From assembly GCA_025963955.1 (NCBI GenBank), contig JAOPZU010000404.1:1-7763 (forward strand): DNA of 7,763 nucleotides, given 5' to 3'. The translations under genes and the position numbers were made by a program. Positions 1-6,876 of the stretch are shown here, piece after piece. A model generated the notes under the pieces. The model was not told the origin of the DNA. It worked only from the letters and a program-made list of their open reading frames with translations, and made no database searches. Every line of letters starts with the position of its first letter. Position 1 is the first letter of the stretch. This DNA comes from Solirubrobacterales bacterium (lineage in GTDB: Bacteria; Actinomycetota; Thermoleophilia; Solirubrobacterales; Solirubrobacteraceae).

Positions 1-432
1 GCGCTGCGCGCGGCCGGCGTGGAGCTGCGGGTCGACGGCCGGACCCGCGCGCTGGCGGGCGCCGACGTCGCGGGCGCCCTGCTCGACGCGAGCGAGGAGG
101 ACTGGGACACCGAGTTCCTCGCGCTGACGCTGGCCGTCGGGGTCGTCGACTCGGTGGGCGAGGCGGTCGCACACGTCAACCGGCACGGCTCGGGCCATTC
201 GGAGGCGATCATCACCAACGACGTCGCCGCCGCGCGCGCCTTCGAACGGACGGTCGACGCGGCCTGCGTCTACGTCAACGCCTCCACGCGCTTCACGGAC
301 GGCGGCGAGTTCGGCATGGGCGCCGAGATCGGCAACTCGACCCAGAAGCTCCACGCCCGCGGGCCGATCGGCCTGCGCGAGCTGTGCACGACGAAGTACG
401 TCGTGCGCGGCGACGGCCACGTGCGGCCGTAG
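1..432 (+). CDS. proA: Glutamate-5-semialdehyde dehydrogenase (gamma-glutamyl phosphate reductase), C-terminal part
   Basis: This is the 3' end of proA; the reading frame is open from the first base, so the start lies outside the window. ProA is the cytoplasmic NADPH-dependent enzyme that reduces glutamyl-5-phosphate to glutamate-5-semialdehyde, the second step of proline synthesis. The visible 143 residues carry the family's C-terminal signatures: [12 protein letters not shown], then [20 protein letters not shown] and [13 protein letters not shown]. The catalytic cysteine region is upstream and not visible. The protein ends with TAG, and nadD begins 18 nt later on the same strand. The order proA-nadD-rsfS is common in Actinomycetota, usually preceded by proB and obgE, which I would expect just left of the window. 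The identification is secure; nothing unusual is visible in the part shown. Confidence 0.96.
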   Translation, partial: ALRAAGVELRVDGRTRALAGADVAGALLDASEEDWDTEFLALTLAVGVVDSVGEAVAHVNRHGSGHSEAIITNDVAAARAFERTVDAACVYVNASTRFTDGGEFGMGAEIGNSTQKLHARGPIGLRELCTTKYVVRGDGHVRP

Positions 433-450
433 CGGCGAGCGGACCGGGCG

Positions 451-1053
451 ATGGCGCGCATCGCGATCCTCGGCGGGACGTTCAACCCGCCGCACGTCGG
501 GCACCTGGTCATGGCGCAGGAGGCCCACGCGCAGCTCGGCCTGGACCGCGTCGTGCTCATGCCCGTGCACACGCCGCCGCACAAGGAGCTCGTTCACGAT
601 CCGGGTCCGGCCGCGCGGGCCGAGCTCTGCCGCCTGGCCGTGGCGGGGGACGCGCGCTTCGTCGTCTCCACGCGTGAGATCGACCGCGCGGGGCCGTCCT
701 ACACCGTCCAGACGCTGCGCGCGATCGCCGCCGAGCAGCCGCAGGACGAGCTGGTCTTCATCGTCGGCGGGGACATGGCGCACTCGCTGCCGACGTGGCG
801 CGAGCCCGCCGCGATCCTGGCCCTGGCGACGCTCGCGGTCGCCGAGCGGGAGGGCGTGGCGCGCGCGGATATCGCCGCACGCCTGCGGCCGCTGGACCCC
901 GCGGAGGACCGGGTCCGCTTCTTCGACATGCCGCGGCTGGACCTCTCGAGCTCCGACATCCGGCGCCGGGTGGCGGCCGGGCGCCCGGTCCGCTACCTGC
1001 TCCCGGACGCGGTCGCGCAGTACGTCGAGGGCCACGGGCTGTACCGTCAGTAG
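451..1053 (+). CDS. nadD: Nicotinate-nucleotide adenylyltransferase
   Basis: NadD transfers an adenylyl group from ATP to nicotinic acid mononucleotide, giving deamido-NAD, the penultimate step of NAD synthesis; it is a cytoplasmic, usually essential enzyme. The 200-residue product has the expected size. It opens with the nucleotidyltransferase motif GGTFNPPHVGH (residues 8-18, with the HxGH-type ATP-binding histidines), followed by PPHK (42-45) in the nicotinate-mononucleotide pocket. It ends with SSSDIRRRV (from 166), the ISSTxIR-type phosphate-binding motif, and a typical YLLPDAVAQYVEGHGLY tail. The ATG at 451 puts the first beta strand (ARIAILGG) right at the N-terminus, as in the family. 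It starts 18 nt after proA with no clear Shine-Dalgarno sequence, and its TAG is separated by a single base from the rsfS start. It is most likely co-transcribed with proA. Confidence 0.96.
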   Translation: MARIAILGGTFNPPHVGHLVMAQEAHAQLGLDRVVLMPVHTPPHKELVHDPGPAARAELCRLAVAGDARFVVSTREIDRAGPSYTVQTLRAIAAEQPQDELVFIVGGDMAHSLPTWREPAAILALATLAVAEREGVARADIAARLRPLDPAEDRVRFFDMPRLDLSSSDIRRRVAAGRPVRYLLPDAVAQYVEGHGLYRQ

Positions 1054-1054
1054 C

Positions 1055-1462
1055 GTGAATCCCGAGCAGCTCACCCAGGTGCTGGCCGCGTATGCCGCCG
1101 ACAAGAAGGCCTTCGAGCCCGTCGCGCTCGACCTGCGCGGCGTGGCCGGGTACACCGACGTCTTCCTGATCTGCTCCGGCAACACCGAGCGGCAGGTGAA
1201 GGCGATCCACGACGGGATCAACGAGGGCATGAAGAAGGAGCACGGCGTGCTGCCGCGCCGCGTGGAGGGCACGGGTGAGGCCACGTGGATCCTGCTCGAC
1301 TACCTCGACGTCGTGGTCCACGTCTTCACGCGCGAGACGCGCGCGTTCTACCGCCTGGAGCAGCTGTGGGGCGACGTGCCGCGGATCGCGCTGGACCTCC
1401 CCGCCGCGACGACCTCGTCGCTCGCGCCGCCGTCCGCGGAGCCCGCGCCGGCCGTCGACTGA
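1055..1462 (+). CDS. rsfS: Ribosomal silencing factor RsfS (DUF143/Iojap family)
   Basis: RsfS binds ribosomal protein uL14 on the large subunit and blocks subunit joining when nutrients are scarce. I chose the GTG at 1055, one base after the nadD stop; it gives 135 residues and starts right at the family's first helix (NPEQLTQVLAAYAADKKA). Family signatures are DVFLICSGNTERQVKAI (35-51), the PRRVEGTGEATWILLDY stretch (67-83), VVVHVFTRETRAFYRLEQLWGD (86-107). The last 20 or so residues are a low-complexity Ala/Pro/Ser tail beyond the conserved domain. The nadD-rsfS pairing is widespread in bacteria. The one-base spacing and absence of a ribosome binding site suggest translation coupled to nadD. 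Identification is very firm; only the exact start codon is open to doubt. Confidence 0.94.
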   Translation: MNPEQLTQVLAAYAADKKAFEPVALDLRGVAGYTDVFLICSGNTERQVKAIHDGINEGMKKEHGVLPRRVEGTGEATWILLDYLDVVVHVFTRETRAFYRLEQLWGDVPRIALDLPAATTSSLAPPSAEPAPAVD

Positions 1463-1476
1463 TCGCCGGACCCGGG

Positions 1477-1482
1477 TAGGCT
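1477..1482 (+). promoter_or_regulatory. Candidate -10 box (TAGGCT) for the short-chain dehydrogenase
   Basis: TAGGCT fits the actinobacterial -10 pattern TANNNT and lies 9 nt before the ATG at 1492, which would give a transcript starting at or within a few bases of the start codon. A weak -35-like TCGACT (1455-1460) sits 16 nt upstream. There is no Shine-Dalgarno sequence in this gap, which fits a leaderless mRNA. Pattern seen directly; function inferred. Confidence 0.45.
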
Positions 1483-1501
1483 CGCTCGCCTATGAGCGAG
1501 C
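1480..1501 (+). repeat. 8-bp perfect inverted repeat spanning the dehydrogenase start codon
   Basis: GCTCGCTC (1480-1487) and GAGCGAGC (1494-1501) are perfect reverse complements separated by gcctat. The ATG at 1492 starts in the loop and its G opens the right arm. In a read-through mRNA from rsfS this would fold into a hairpin over the start; as DNA it could be an operator for a dimeric regulator. It could also be chance, because the SEH codons after ATG form the right arm. Confidence 0.5.
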
Positions 1502-2244
1502 ACGTTGCCCTGGTCACCGGCGCGGCGAGCGGCTTCGGCCGGGCGCTGACGCAGACGCTCGCCCGCCGCGGCGTGCACGTCCTGGCCGTGGACGTCGACG
1601 AGGAGGGCGGCCGGGCGACCGTCGCGGACGCGGGGGAGGGCACGCGGTTCGTCCGCTGCGACGTCAGCGACCCGGAGCAGAACCACGCCGCCGTCGCGGC
1701 TGCGGTCGATGCCTTCGGCGGGCTCGACCTGGCGTTCCTCAACGCCGGGATCGTCAGCGGGACGTGGCCGGGGGAGTCCTTCGACCTGGAGGCCTACCGC
1801 CGGGCGATGGGCGTCAACCTCGACGGCGTCGTCTTCGGGATCAACGCGGTGCTGCCGGCCATGAAGGCGCGCGGCGGCGGCTCCATCGTGGCGACCGCGT
1901 CGCTGGCCGGGCTGACCCCGGTTCCCATGGATCCGTTCTACGCCGCCAACAAGCACGCGGTCGTCGGCCTCGTGCGGTCGCTCGGGCCGGCGCTCGTGGC
2001 GGACGGCATCCGCATCAACGCGGTCTGCCCGGGCTTCGCGGAGACCGCCATCATCGCCCCGATCCGCGAGGGCCTGACCGGGCAGGGCCTGCCCATCATC
2101 CCGGTGCAGGACGTCATCGACACCGTGATGACGCTCTTGGACGGCGACATGTCAGGCGAGTGCTGGTTCGTCCAGGCGGGCCGCGAGAGCCAGCCCTTCG
2201 GCTTCCGGCGCATCCCCGGCCCCCGGGGCGCGCCGGCCGCGTAG
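1492..2244 (+). CDS. Short-chain dehydrogenase/reductase (SDR family)
   Basis: A classical SDR of 250 residues: a Rossmann-fold NAD(P)-dependent oxidoreductase acting on an unknown alcohol or carbonyl substrate in the cytoplasm. The cofactor motif TGAASGFG lies at 9-16, and Asp34 at the end of the second beta strand suggests NAD rather than NADP. CDVSD (56-60) and NAG (84-86) follow. The catalytic set is Asn109, Ser137, Tyr150 and Lys154 (YAANK), and NAVCPGF follows the active site, so the enzyme should be active. The C-terminal 20 residues are a Pro/Gly/Arg tail. The domain resembles 15-hydroxyprostaglandin-dehydrogenase-like bacterial SDRs, but neighbours give no hint of substrate. It starts 29 nt after rsfS, with a TAGGCT box and an inverted repeat around the start, suggesting transcription separate from the proA-rsfS operon. 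Its TAG stop is also the first half of the next gene's candidate -10 box. Confidence 0.92.
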   Translation: MSEHVALVTGAASGFGRALTQTLARRGVHVLAVDVDEEGGRATVADAGEGTRFVRCDVSDPEQNHAAVAAAVDAFGGLDLAFLNAGIVSGTWPGESFDLEAYRRAMGVNLDGVVFGINAVLPAMKARGGGSIVATASLAGLTPVPMDPFYAANKHAVVGLVRSLGPALVADGIRINAVCPGFAETAIIAPIREGLTGQGLPIIPVQDVIDTVMTLLDGDMSGECWFVQAGRESQPFGFRRIPGPRGAPAA

Positions 2245-2247
2245 AGT
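2242..2247 (+). promoter_or_regulatory. Candidate -10 box (TAGAGT) of the secreted-protein gene, overlapping the SDR stop codon
   Basis: TAGAGT matches TANNNT and ends exactly 6 nt before the ATG at 2254, the spacing typical of leaderless actinobacterial genes. Its first three bases are the TAG stop codon of the upstream dehydrogenase. No clear -35 is visible. No Shine-Dalgarno sequence is present in the 9-nt gap. Confidence 0.5.
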
Positions 2248-2253
2248 CGGCTC

Positions 2254-2559
2254 ATGCGCCATCTTGCCCCGGCCGTCCTCGCGGGCCTCGCCCTGACCGC
2301 GGCCCTTGCTCCCGCCGCGACCGGCGCCGCCACGCGCACCCTGAAGTGCGCAGCGGTGGAGACGCCGACGGGCACCAGCGGCCCTGTGTCGGTCACGCAC
2401 ACCACCTGCACGAAGGGCCGCCTCGTGGCCAGGACGTACGCGAATACCGGCCGGGTCAGCGGCTGGACCTGCGTGGTGAGGGCCTACGACGCGGGAGCGA
2501 ACATCTCGTGCCGGAAGCGGGGCCACCAGGCCCGCGTCCGCTTCCAGGTCGCCGACTGA
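2254..2559 (+). CDS. Small secreted four-cysteine protein, function unknown
   Basis: I do not recognise a family. The 101-residue product starts with a short basic N-terminus (MRH) and a hydrophobic Ala/Leu stretch (about residues 4-22), with small residues suitable for signal peptidase cleavage around 22-26, so it is probably exported. The mature part is about 75 residues, basic, with four cysteines (32, 52, 73 and 86) that could make two disulfides, plus Trp71 in GWTCVV. The gene lies 9 nt behind the SDR stop but has its own TAGAGT box, so it may be transcribed alone as well as by read-through. A hairpin follows its stop. Codon use matches its neighbours (mostly G/C third positions), arguing for a real gene. 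A surface or cell-wall protein is one possibility, but nothing in the sequence proves a role. Confidence 0.75.
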   Translation: MRHLAPAVLAGLALTAALAPAATGAATRTLKCAAVETPTGTSGPVSVTHTTCTKGRLVARTYANTGRVSGWTCVVRAYDAGANISCRKRGHQARVRFQVAD

Positions 2560-2590
2560 CGCGGTCGCCGGTGTCCGGATGGTGACCGCG
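2560..2590 (+). terminator. Possible intrinsic hairpin terminator after the secreted-protein gene
   Basis: The 7-bp perfect stem CGCGGTC (2560-2566) / GACCGCG (2584-2590) encloses a second small stem, CCGG-tgt-CCGG (2568-2578). It begins at the base after the stop codon. There is no T tract, which is usual in high-GC actinobacteria. It would insulate the SDR/secreted gene transcript from the fusA promoter region. Confidence 0.4.
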
Positions 2591-2614
2591 GGGTGCGGAA
2601 ACGCCCGCGTGGGC

Positions 2615-2620
2615 TACCAT
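2615..2620 (+). promoter_or_regulatory. Candidate -10 box (TACCAT) of the fusA transcript
   Basis: TACCAT fits TANNNT and resembles the TACCGT and TACCCT boxes seen before two minus-strand genes in this window. It lies 8 nt before an ATG at 2629 and about 310 nt before fusA, so the fusA mRNA would have a long leader. No convincing -35 is visible. ACCAT (2616-2620) and ATGGT (2629-2633) also form a 5-bp inverted repeat. Confidence 0.5.
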
Positions 2621-2628
2621 TTGGGGTG

Positions 2629-2730
2629 ATGGTCGTTCCCGTTGCGCCGACGTCTTCCCGCGCGCACGCTCCTCGCGTGCTGTTCGGTCGTGCCCGGGCC
2701 CGTTCGGGTTCTCGTTCAGCCCTTCGCTGA
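2629..2730 (+). CDS. Candidate leaderless upstream ORF 1 in the fusA leader (33 aa, Arg-rich)
   Basis: An ATG 8 nt after the TACCAT box opens a 33-codon frame ending with TGA at 2728-2730. The peptide starts MVVPVAPTSSR and contains seven arginines, most of them in the second half. It has no similarity I recognise. Its codons (GTT, TCT, CGT, TTC, CCT) are richer in T than those of the neighbouring genes, and the stretch is strikingly poor in A. Its stop codon lies in the right arm of a small hairpin (2714-2732). It could be a leader peptide that senses translation and controls fusA, or simply an untranslated leader with a chance frame. The support is position relative to the -10 box only. Confidence 0.3.
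   Translation: MVVPVAPTSSRAHAPRVLFGRARARSGSRSALR
2664..2680 (+). repeat. Leader hairpin: GCACGC / GCGTGC
   Basis: A perfect 6-bp stem with loop tcctc, inside the candidate upstream ORF 1 and the presumed fusA leader. This is probably RNA structure, though short GC-rich inverted repeats are common by chance in such DNA. Confidence 0.35.
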
Positions 2731-2732
2731 GC
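2714..2732 (+). repeat. Leader hairpin covering the stop codon of upstream ORF 1
   Basis: TCAGC (2716-2720) pairs with GCTGA (2726-2730) around a ccttc loop, and the stem extends by one G-U and one G-C pair to 2714/2732. The right arm contains the TGA of upstream ORF 1, so a ribosome finishing that ORF would melt it. Confidence 0.35.
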
Positions 2733-2783
2733 GGGCGTAGCGCCGGCCGTCCGCGGCCGCTCTCCGCCCGGCCCCGCAGCCGC

Positions 2784-2804
2784 CTCGCGCCCCTCCAGCG
2801 CGAG
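2784..2804 (+). repeat. Leader hairpin: CTCGCGC / GCGCGAG
   Basis: A perfect 7-bp stem with a 7-nt loop (ccctcca) midway through the fusA leader, between the two candidate upstream ORFs. It is not followed by a T tract, so a terminator role is not supported by sequence alone. Confidence 0.4.
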
Positions 2805-2848
2805 CGAGTTGCCGCCCGCGCCCCGATCGCCAGGGACCGGATGACCAG

Positions 2849-2931
2849 ATGCGGCCCATGCCGCCGGCGAAGCGCAGAGCCCCGTGCCTGCGCACCCCAC
2901 CTTCAGACCCGAAAGCCGAAAGCCGAATCAC

Positions 2932-2935
<4 letters not shown>
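2849..2935 (+). CDS. Candidate upstream ORF 2, overlapping the fusA start (28 aa)
   Basis: An ATG at 2849 (with a second in-frame ATG at 2858) opens a 28-codon basic peptide beginning [10 protein letters not shown]. It ends at a TGA whose first two bases are the last two of the fusA ATG: the classic 4-nt ATGA overlap (2932-2935). Such overlaps commonly couple translation of the second gene to the first, which would matter here because fusA has no good Shine-Dalgarno sequence. An AGGGA (2832-2836) lies 12 nt upstream, rather far. A small hairpin, GCGGC-ccat-GCCGC (2851-2864), sits over the second ATG. I do not recognise the peptide; chance is a real alternative. Confidence 0.3.
2911..2927 (+). 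repeat. Tandem 7-mer GAAAGCC (two copies plus GAA) at the fusA ribosome entry site
   Basis: Two direct copies of GAAAGCC followed by GAA end 4 nt before the fusA ATG. GAAAG can pair with the CUUUC at the extreme 3' end of 16S rRNA, so the repeat may serve as a weak extended Shine-Dalgarno. No AGGAGG core is present. Confidence 0.45.
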
Positions 2936-5028
<2,093 letters not shown>

Positions 5029-5029
5029 C

Positions 5030-5057
5030 CCGTCGGTGGTTTCGGTCTGACCGACGG
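5030..5057 (+). repeat. 8-bp inverted repeat after fusA, overlapping the terminator stem
   Basis: CCGTCGGT (5030-5037) and ACCGACGG (5050-5057) are perfect reverse complements with a 12-nt loop. The right arm shares its last bases (ACGG) with the base of the terminator stem at 5054, so the two full stems cannot form together. Confidence 0.5.
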
Positions 5058-5090
5058 CCCGGGTCGCTCGCACAGAGCGACCCGGGCCGT
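5054..5090. terminator. Strong hairpin terminator between convergent fusA and the siderophore-interacting protein gene
   Basis: GGCCCGGGTCGCTC (5056-5069) pairs perfectly with GAGCGACCCGGGCC (5075-5088) around the loop GCACA, and two more base pairs extend it to 5054/5090, a 16-bp stem. It lies 25 nt after the fusA stop and 8 nt before the end of the opposing gene, so it probably serves both. There is no T run on either strand, typical of high-GC actinobacterial terminators. Confidence 0.8.
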
Positions 5091-5098
5091 TCGGCGTT

Positions 5099-5968
5099 TC
5101 AGCCCGTCGTCACGTCCGCCTCCGCCAGGCGGTTCCACTCGGCCTTGTCCTCGCGCCAGCCCTCCTCGTCGCGTGAGCGCTTCCAGTAGCCGGAGACCGA
5201 CAGCGCCTCCCGCGGGACGCCACGCTCGATGAGCAGGTGGCGGCGGATCGCCCGGACCGTGCTCGCCTCGCCGTGGACGAAGCCGTGCACGACGCCGTCC
5301 GGGAACTCGAGGGCCGCGACGGCGTCCAGGAGCGGGTCTGCGTCAGGGGTCGCCCGGTCCTGCCGGAAGACCCACGTCTCGTGCAGCACGCCCGGGGTGC
5401 TCAGGACCAGGACGTCCTCGGGCCCCTCGACCTCCAGGACCACGTGCACGGGCACGCCGAACGGCACGCGGGCCAGCGAGGCGCTGATCGCCGGCAGGAC
5501 GCTCGTGTCGCCCACCAGCAGATGCCAGTCGGCGTCGGGGTCGGGAGCGTAGGCGCCGCCCGGACCGCTGAGCTGGAGCTGGTCGCCGACCTCGGCGGCC
5601 GCGGCCCACGGGCCGGCCACGCCGCGGTCCCCATGGATCACGAAGTCGATGGTGAGCCAGCCCGTCTCCGGGTCCCAGTCGCGGACGGTGTAGGTCCGGG
5701 TCCGGGGCCACTCCTCCCGGGGCAGCCGGGCGCGGATGTCCTCCGCGTCGAACGGCTCGCGGTAGGAGGCCCCGGGCGGGGGCAGCAGCAGCTTCACGTA
5801 GTGGTCGGTGAACGCGCCGGCACCGAAGCCCTCCAGGTCCACCCCGCCGAGGACCACGCGCGTCAGGTGCGGGGTCAGGTGCGTCACCTCGACGACGGTG
5901 GCGCGGCGGTGGCGGCGCGGCGGCGGGGAGGGCAGGCCGGACGGGGCGGTGGGCTCGCGCGGGCTCAT
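5099..5968 (-). CDS. Siderophore-interacting protein (SIP/ViuB-type FAD-dependent ferric-siderophore reductase)
   Basis: SIP-family flavoenzymes reduce Fe(III) in imported siderophores so that iron is released in the cytoplasm. The 289-residue product has the family layout: an N-terminal FAD-binding barrel with DHYVKLLLPPPG (55-66) and RTYTVRDWD (91-99, the RxYTxR flavin motif), GVAGPWAAAAEVGDQLQLSGPGG (116-138), then the NAD(P)H-binding half with GDTSVLPAI (153-161), HGEASTVRAIRRHL (232-245) and the C-terminal SGYWKRSRDEEGW (259-271). I chose the ATG at 5966-5968; the frame stays open upstream to 6340 but that part is a non-homologous, Arg/Pro-rich extension. No siderophore synthesis or transport gene is visible nearby and I saw no IdeR/DtxR box upstream. 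A weak -10-like TACCGC (minus strand, 5976-5981) lies 7 nt before the ATG. It converges on fusA across a shared terminator. Confidence 0.93.
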   Translation of the reverse strand: MSPREPTAPSGLPSPPPRRHRRATVVEVTHLTPHLTRVVLGGVDLEGFGAGAFTDHYVKLLLPPPGASYREPFDAEDIRARLPREEWPRTRTYTVRDWDPETGWLTIDFVIHGDRGVAGPWAAAAEVGDQLQLSGPGGAYAPDPDADWHLLVGDTSVLPAISASLARVPFGVPVHVVLEVEGPEDVLVLSTPGVLHETWVFRQDRATPDADPLLDAVAALEFPDGVVHGFVHGEASTVRAIRRHLLIERGVPREALSVSGYWKRSRDEEGWREDKAEWNRLAEADVTTG

Positions 5969-5975
5969 ACCTACG

Positions 5976-5981
5976 GCGGTA
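5976..5981 (-). promoter_or_regulatory. Weak -10-like box (TACCGC) for the siderophore-interacting protein gene
   Basis: Read on the minus strand, TACCGC lies 7 nt before the ATG at 5968, at the same spacing as better boxes elsewhere in the window, but it lacks the final T. No Shine-Dalgarno sequence at usable distance is visible; GTAGGT abuts the ATG. Confidence 0.25.
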
Positions 5982-6021
5982 CGTCCCCAGGGACGCGCGC
6001 CGTGAACCGTCGCGTGGCCAC

Positions 6022-6330
6022 TCAGCTGCGCAGCATCACCGGCGCGATGACGGCGAAGCCGACGACGACGAGGACGAGGCAGAGGGCGATAAGCAGGGCG
6101 GGAAGGAGGGTGGCACGGCGGCCGGCGTGCGTGTCGATCAGCGGGACCTCCCCGTGGAGCGGGGCGACGGTGACCGTGCCGGCGTGCGGGCGCCACGCCG
6201 CGTCCGCATGCCATCGGCAGCGCAGCAGCGCCGGGCGACCGTCGATCTGGACGCGGTAGTCCGCCTCGCGGGTGCACCCGGCGTGGTCGCAGCCGGGCTG
6301 GTCGGCGGGCGCGCTCGGCGGTGCGGACAC
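6022..6330 (-). CDS. Small protein with Cys/His cluster and C-terminal membrane helix, unknown function
   Basis: No family recognised. The 102-residue product starts at a GTG (6328-6330). Residues 14-41 hold a possible metal-binding cluster: Cys14, Cys19, Cys38 and His41 (C-x4-C-x18-C-x2-H), with His16 nearby. A linker with several histidines follows, then RR and one hydrophobic helix at about 73-97 (LLPALLIALCLVLVVVGFAV), ending MLRS. This is a tail-anchored or single-pass layout with the cluster on one side of the membrane. The start is supported by a TACCGT box 8 nt upstream on the minus strand (6339-6344). It lies 53 nt upstream of the siderophore-interacting protein gene in the same direction, so the two could share a transcript. 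It is divergent from the hypothetical gene at 6483. Codon use looks like its neighbours, supporting a real gene. Confidence 0.7.
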   Translation of the reverse strand: MSAPPSAPADQPGCDHAGCTREADYRVQIDGRPALLRCRWHADAAWRPHAGTVTVAPLHGEVPLIDTHAGRRATLLPALLIALCLVLVVVGFAVIAPVMLRS

Positions 6331-6338
6331 GATGACGC

Positions 6339-6344
6339 ACGGTA
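6339..6344 (-). promoter_or_regulatory. Candidate -10 box (TACCGT) of the Cys/His membrane protein gene
   Basis: On the minus strand TACCGT is followed by 8 nt (GCGTCATC) and the GTG start at 6330. It matches TANNNT, and the spacing equals that of the TACCAT box and ATG at 2629. No Shine-Dalgarno sequence is present. A leaderless transcript is inferred. Confidence 0.45.
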
Positions 6345-6421
6345 GTGGGACGCCGTCAGGGATCGCGACGACGTGCGCCGTTCCGCGCCCCCGGGTCCTT
6401 CGGCGGCCCTCGGTGGCGATG

Positions 6422-6444
6422 CCCGGGGTTCGGAGCGAACCGGG
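6422..6444 (+). repeat. Inverted repeat GGTTCG-gag-CGAACC in a divergent intergenic region
   Basis: A perfect 6-bp inverted repeat (6427-6432 / 6436-6441) with a 3-nt centre; CCC (6422-6424) and GGG (6442-6444) add an outer stem after a 2-nt bulge. It lies in the 152-bp gap between two divergent genes, 39 nt before the ATG at 6483, so it could be an operator or a leader hairpin. The rest of the gap shows nothing I recognise. Confidence 0.4.
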
Positions 6445-6482
6445 TGCGGTTGCCGGTGGCGGGCCCCGGCCATCCGCAAAGC

Positions 6483-6851
6483 ATGCCGACCGAACCGCTT
6501 CCCCCGACCCTGGCGCAGGTCGTCCGCCGGGCGACCGACATCGTCGACCCCGACGGCGTGGACCCGGAGGTGGACGAGCTGCGCCTCGCCTTCGAGGATC
6601 GTGACGAGCCCATCTCCGCGATCGACGACCTCAACGGCGAGACGCAATCGCTGCTCGCGCGCTTCGCCGTGCAGCCACCCGGGCCGGCGGTGACCATGGC
6701 CGCGGCCATCACCGCCTATCTCGGGCATCGGCGTGACGAGGTCGGCGCCGGGGACGAGACGATCCTGCGCCTGGCCGCTCGCAGCGAGTTCGACGGGAAG
6801 CCGCCCGGGGACGTCGCCGACTGGCTGCGGGACCGGGCGGTCGAGGTCTGA
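6483..6851 (+). CDS. Acidic hypothetical protein (122 aa)
   Basis: I do not recognise a family. The ATG at 6483 gives 122 residues, acidic and without signal peptide or membrane segment. It looks soluble and mostly helical, with regular patterns such as TLAQVVRRATDIVD (9-22), VDELRLAFED (30-39), DDLNGETQSLLARFA (48-62) and a C-terminal helix PGDVADWLRDRAVEV. A GTG at 6345 in the same frame would add 46 Arg/Pro/Gly-rich residues unlike the rest, so I reject it. No Shine-Dalgarno sequence or clear -10 box precedes the ATG. The gene converges on the DedA-like gene with 25 nt between stops and is divergent from the Cys/His membrane protein. Base use at third positions supports coding. Confidence 0.7.
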   Translation: MPTEPLPPTLAQVVRRATDIVDPDGVDPEVDELRLAFEDRDEPISAIDDLNGETQSLLARFAVQPPGPAVTMAAAITAYLGHRRDEVGAGDETILRLAARSEFDGKPPGDVADWLRDRAVEV

Positions 6852-6876
6852 GGCGGTCCGCCCGCGCCGGGTCAGG

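Noticed and set aside
2884..2931. GTG start giving a 16-residue N-terminal extension of EF-G
   Set aside because: EF-G proteins begin just before the [14 protein letters not shown] sequence, and the extension is Pro/Arg/Lys-rich with no Shine-Dalgarno before the GTG.
5969..6340. N-terminal extension of the siderophore-interacting protein frame to 6340
   Set aside because: The added part overlaps the Cys/His membrane protein in another frame and is Arg/Pro/His-rich; the SIP domain fits an ATG at 5968.
6421..6470. Possible tRNA T-arm (GGTTCG...CGAACC)
   Set aside because: The loop and stem lengths do not fit a T-arm, and no anticodon arm or matching acceptor stem could be found on either strand.
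6345..6482. GTG at 6345 as start of the acidic hypothetical gene
   Set aside because: The extra 46 residues are Arg/Gly/Pro-rich and differ sharply from the acidic protein after the ATG at 6483.
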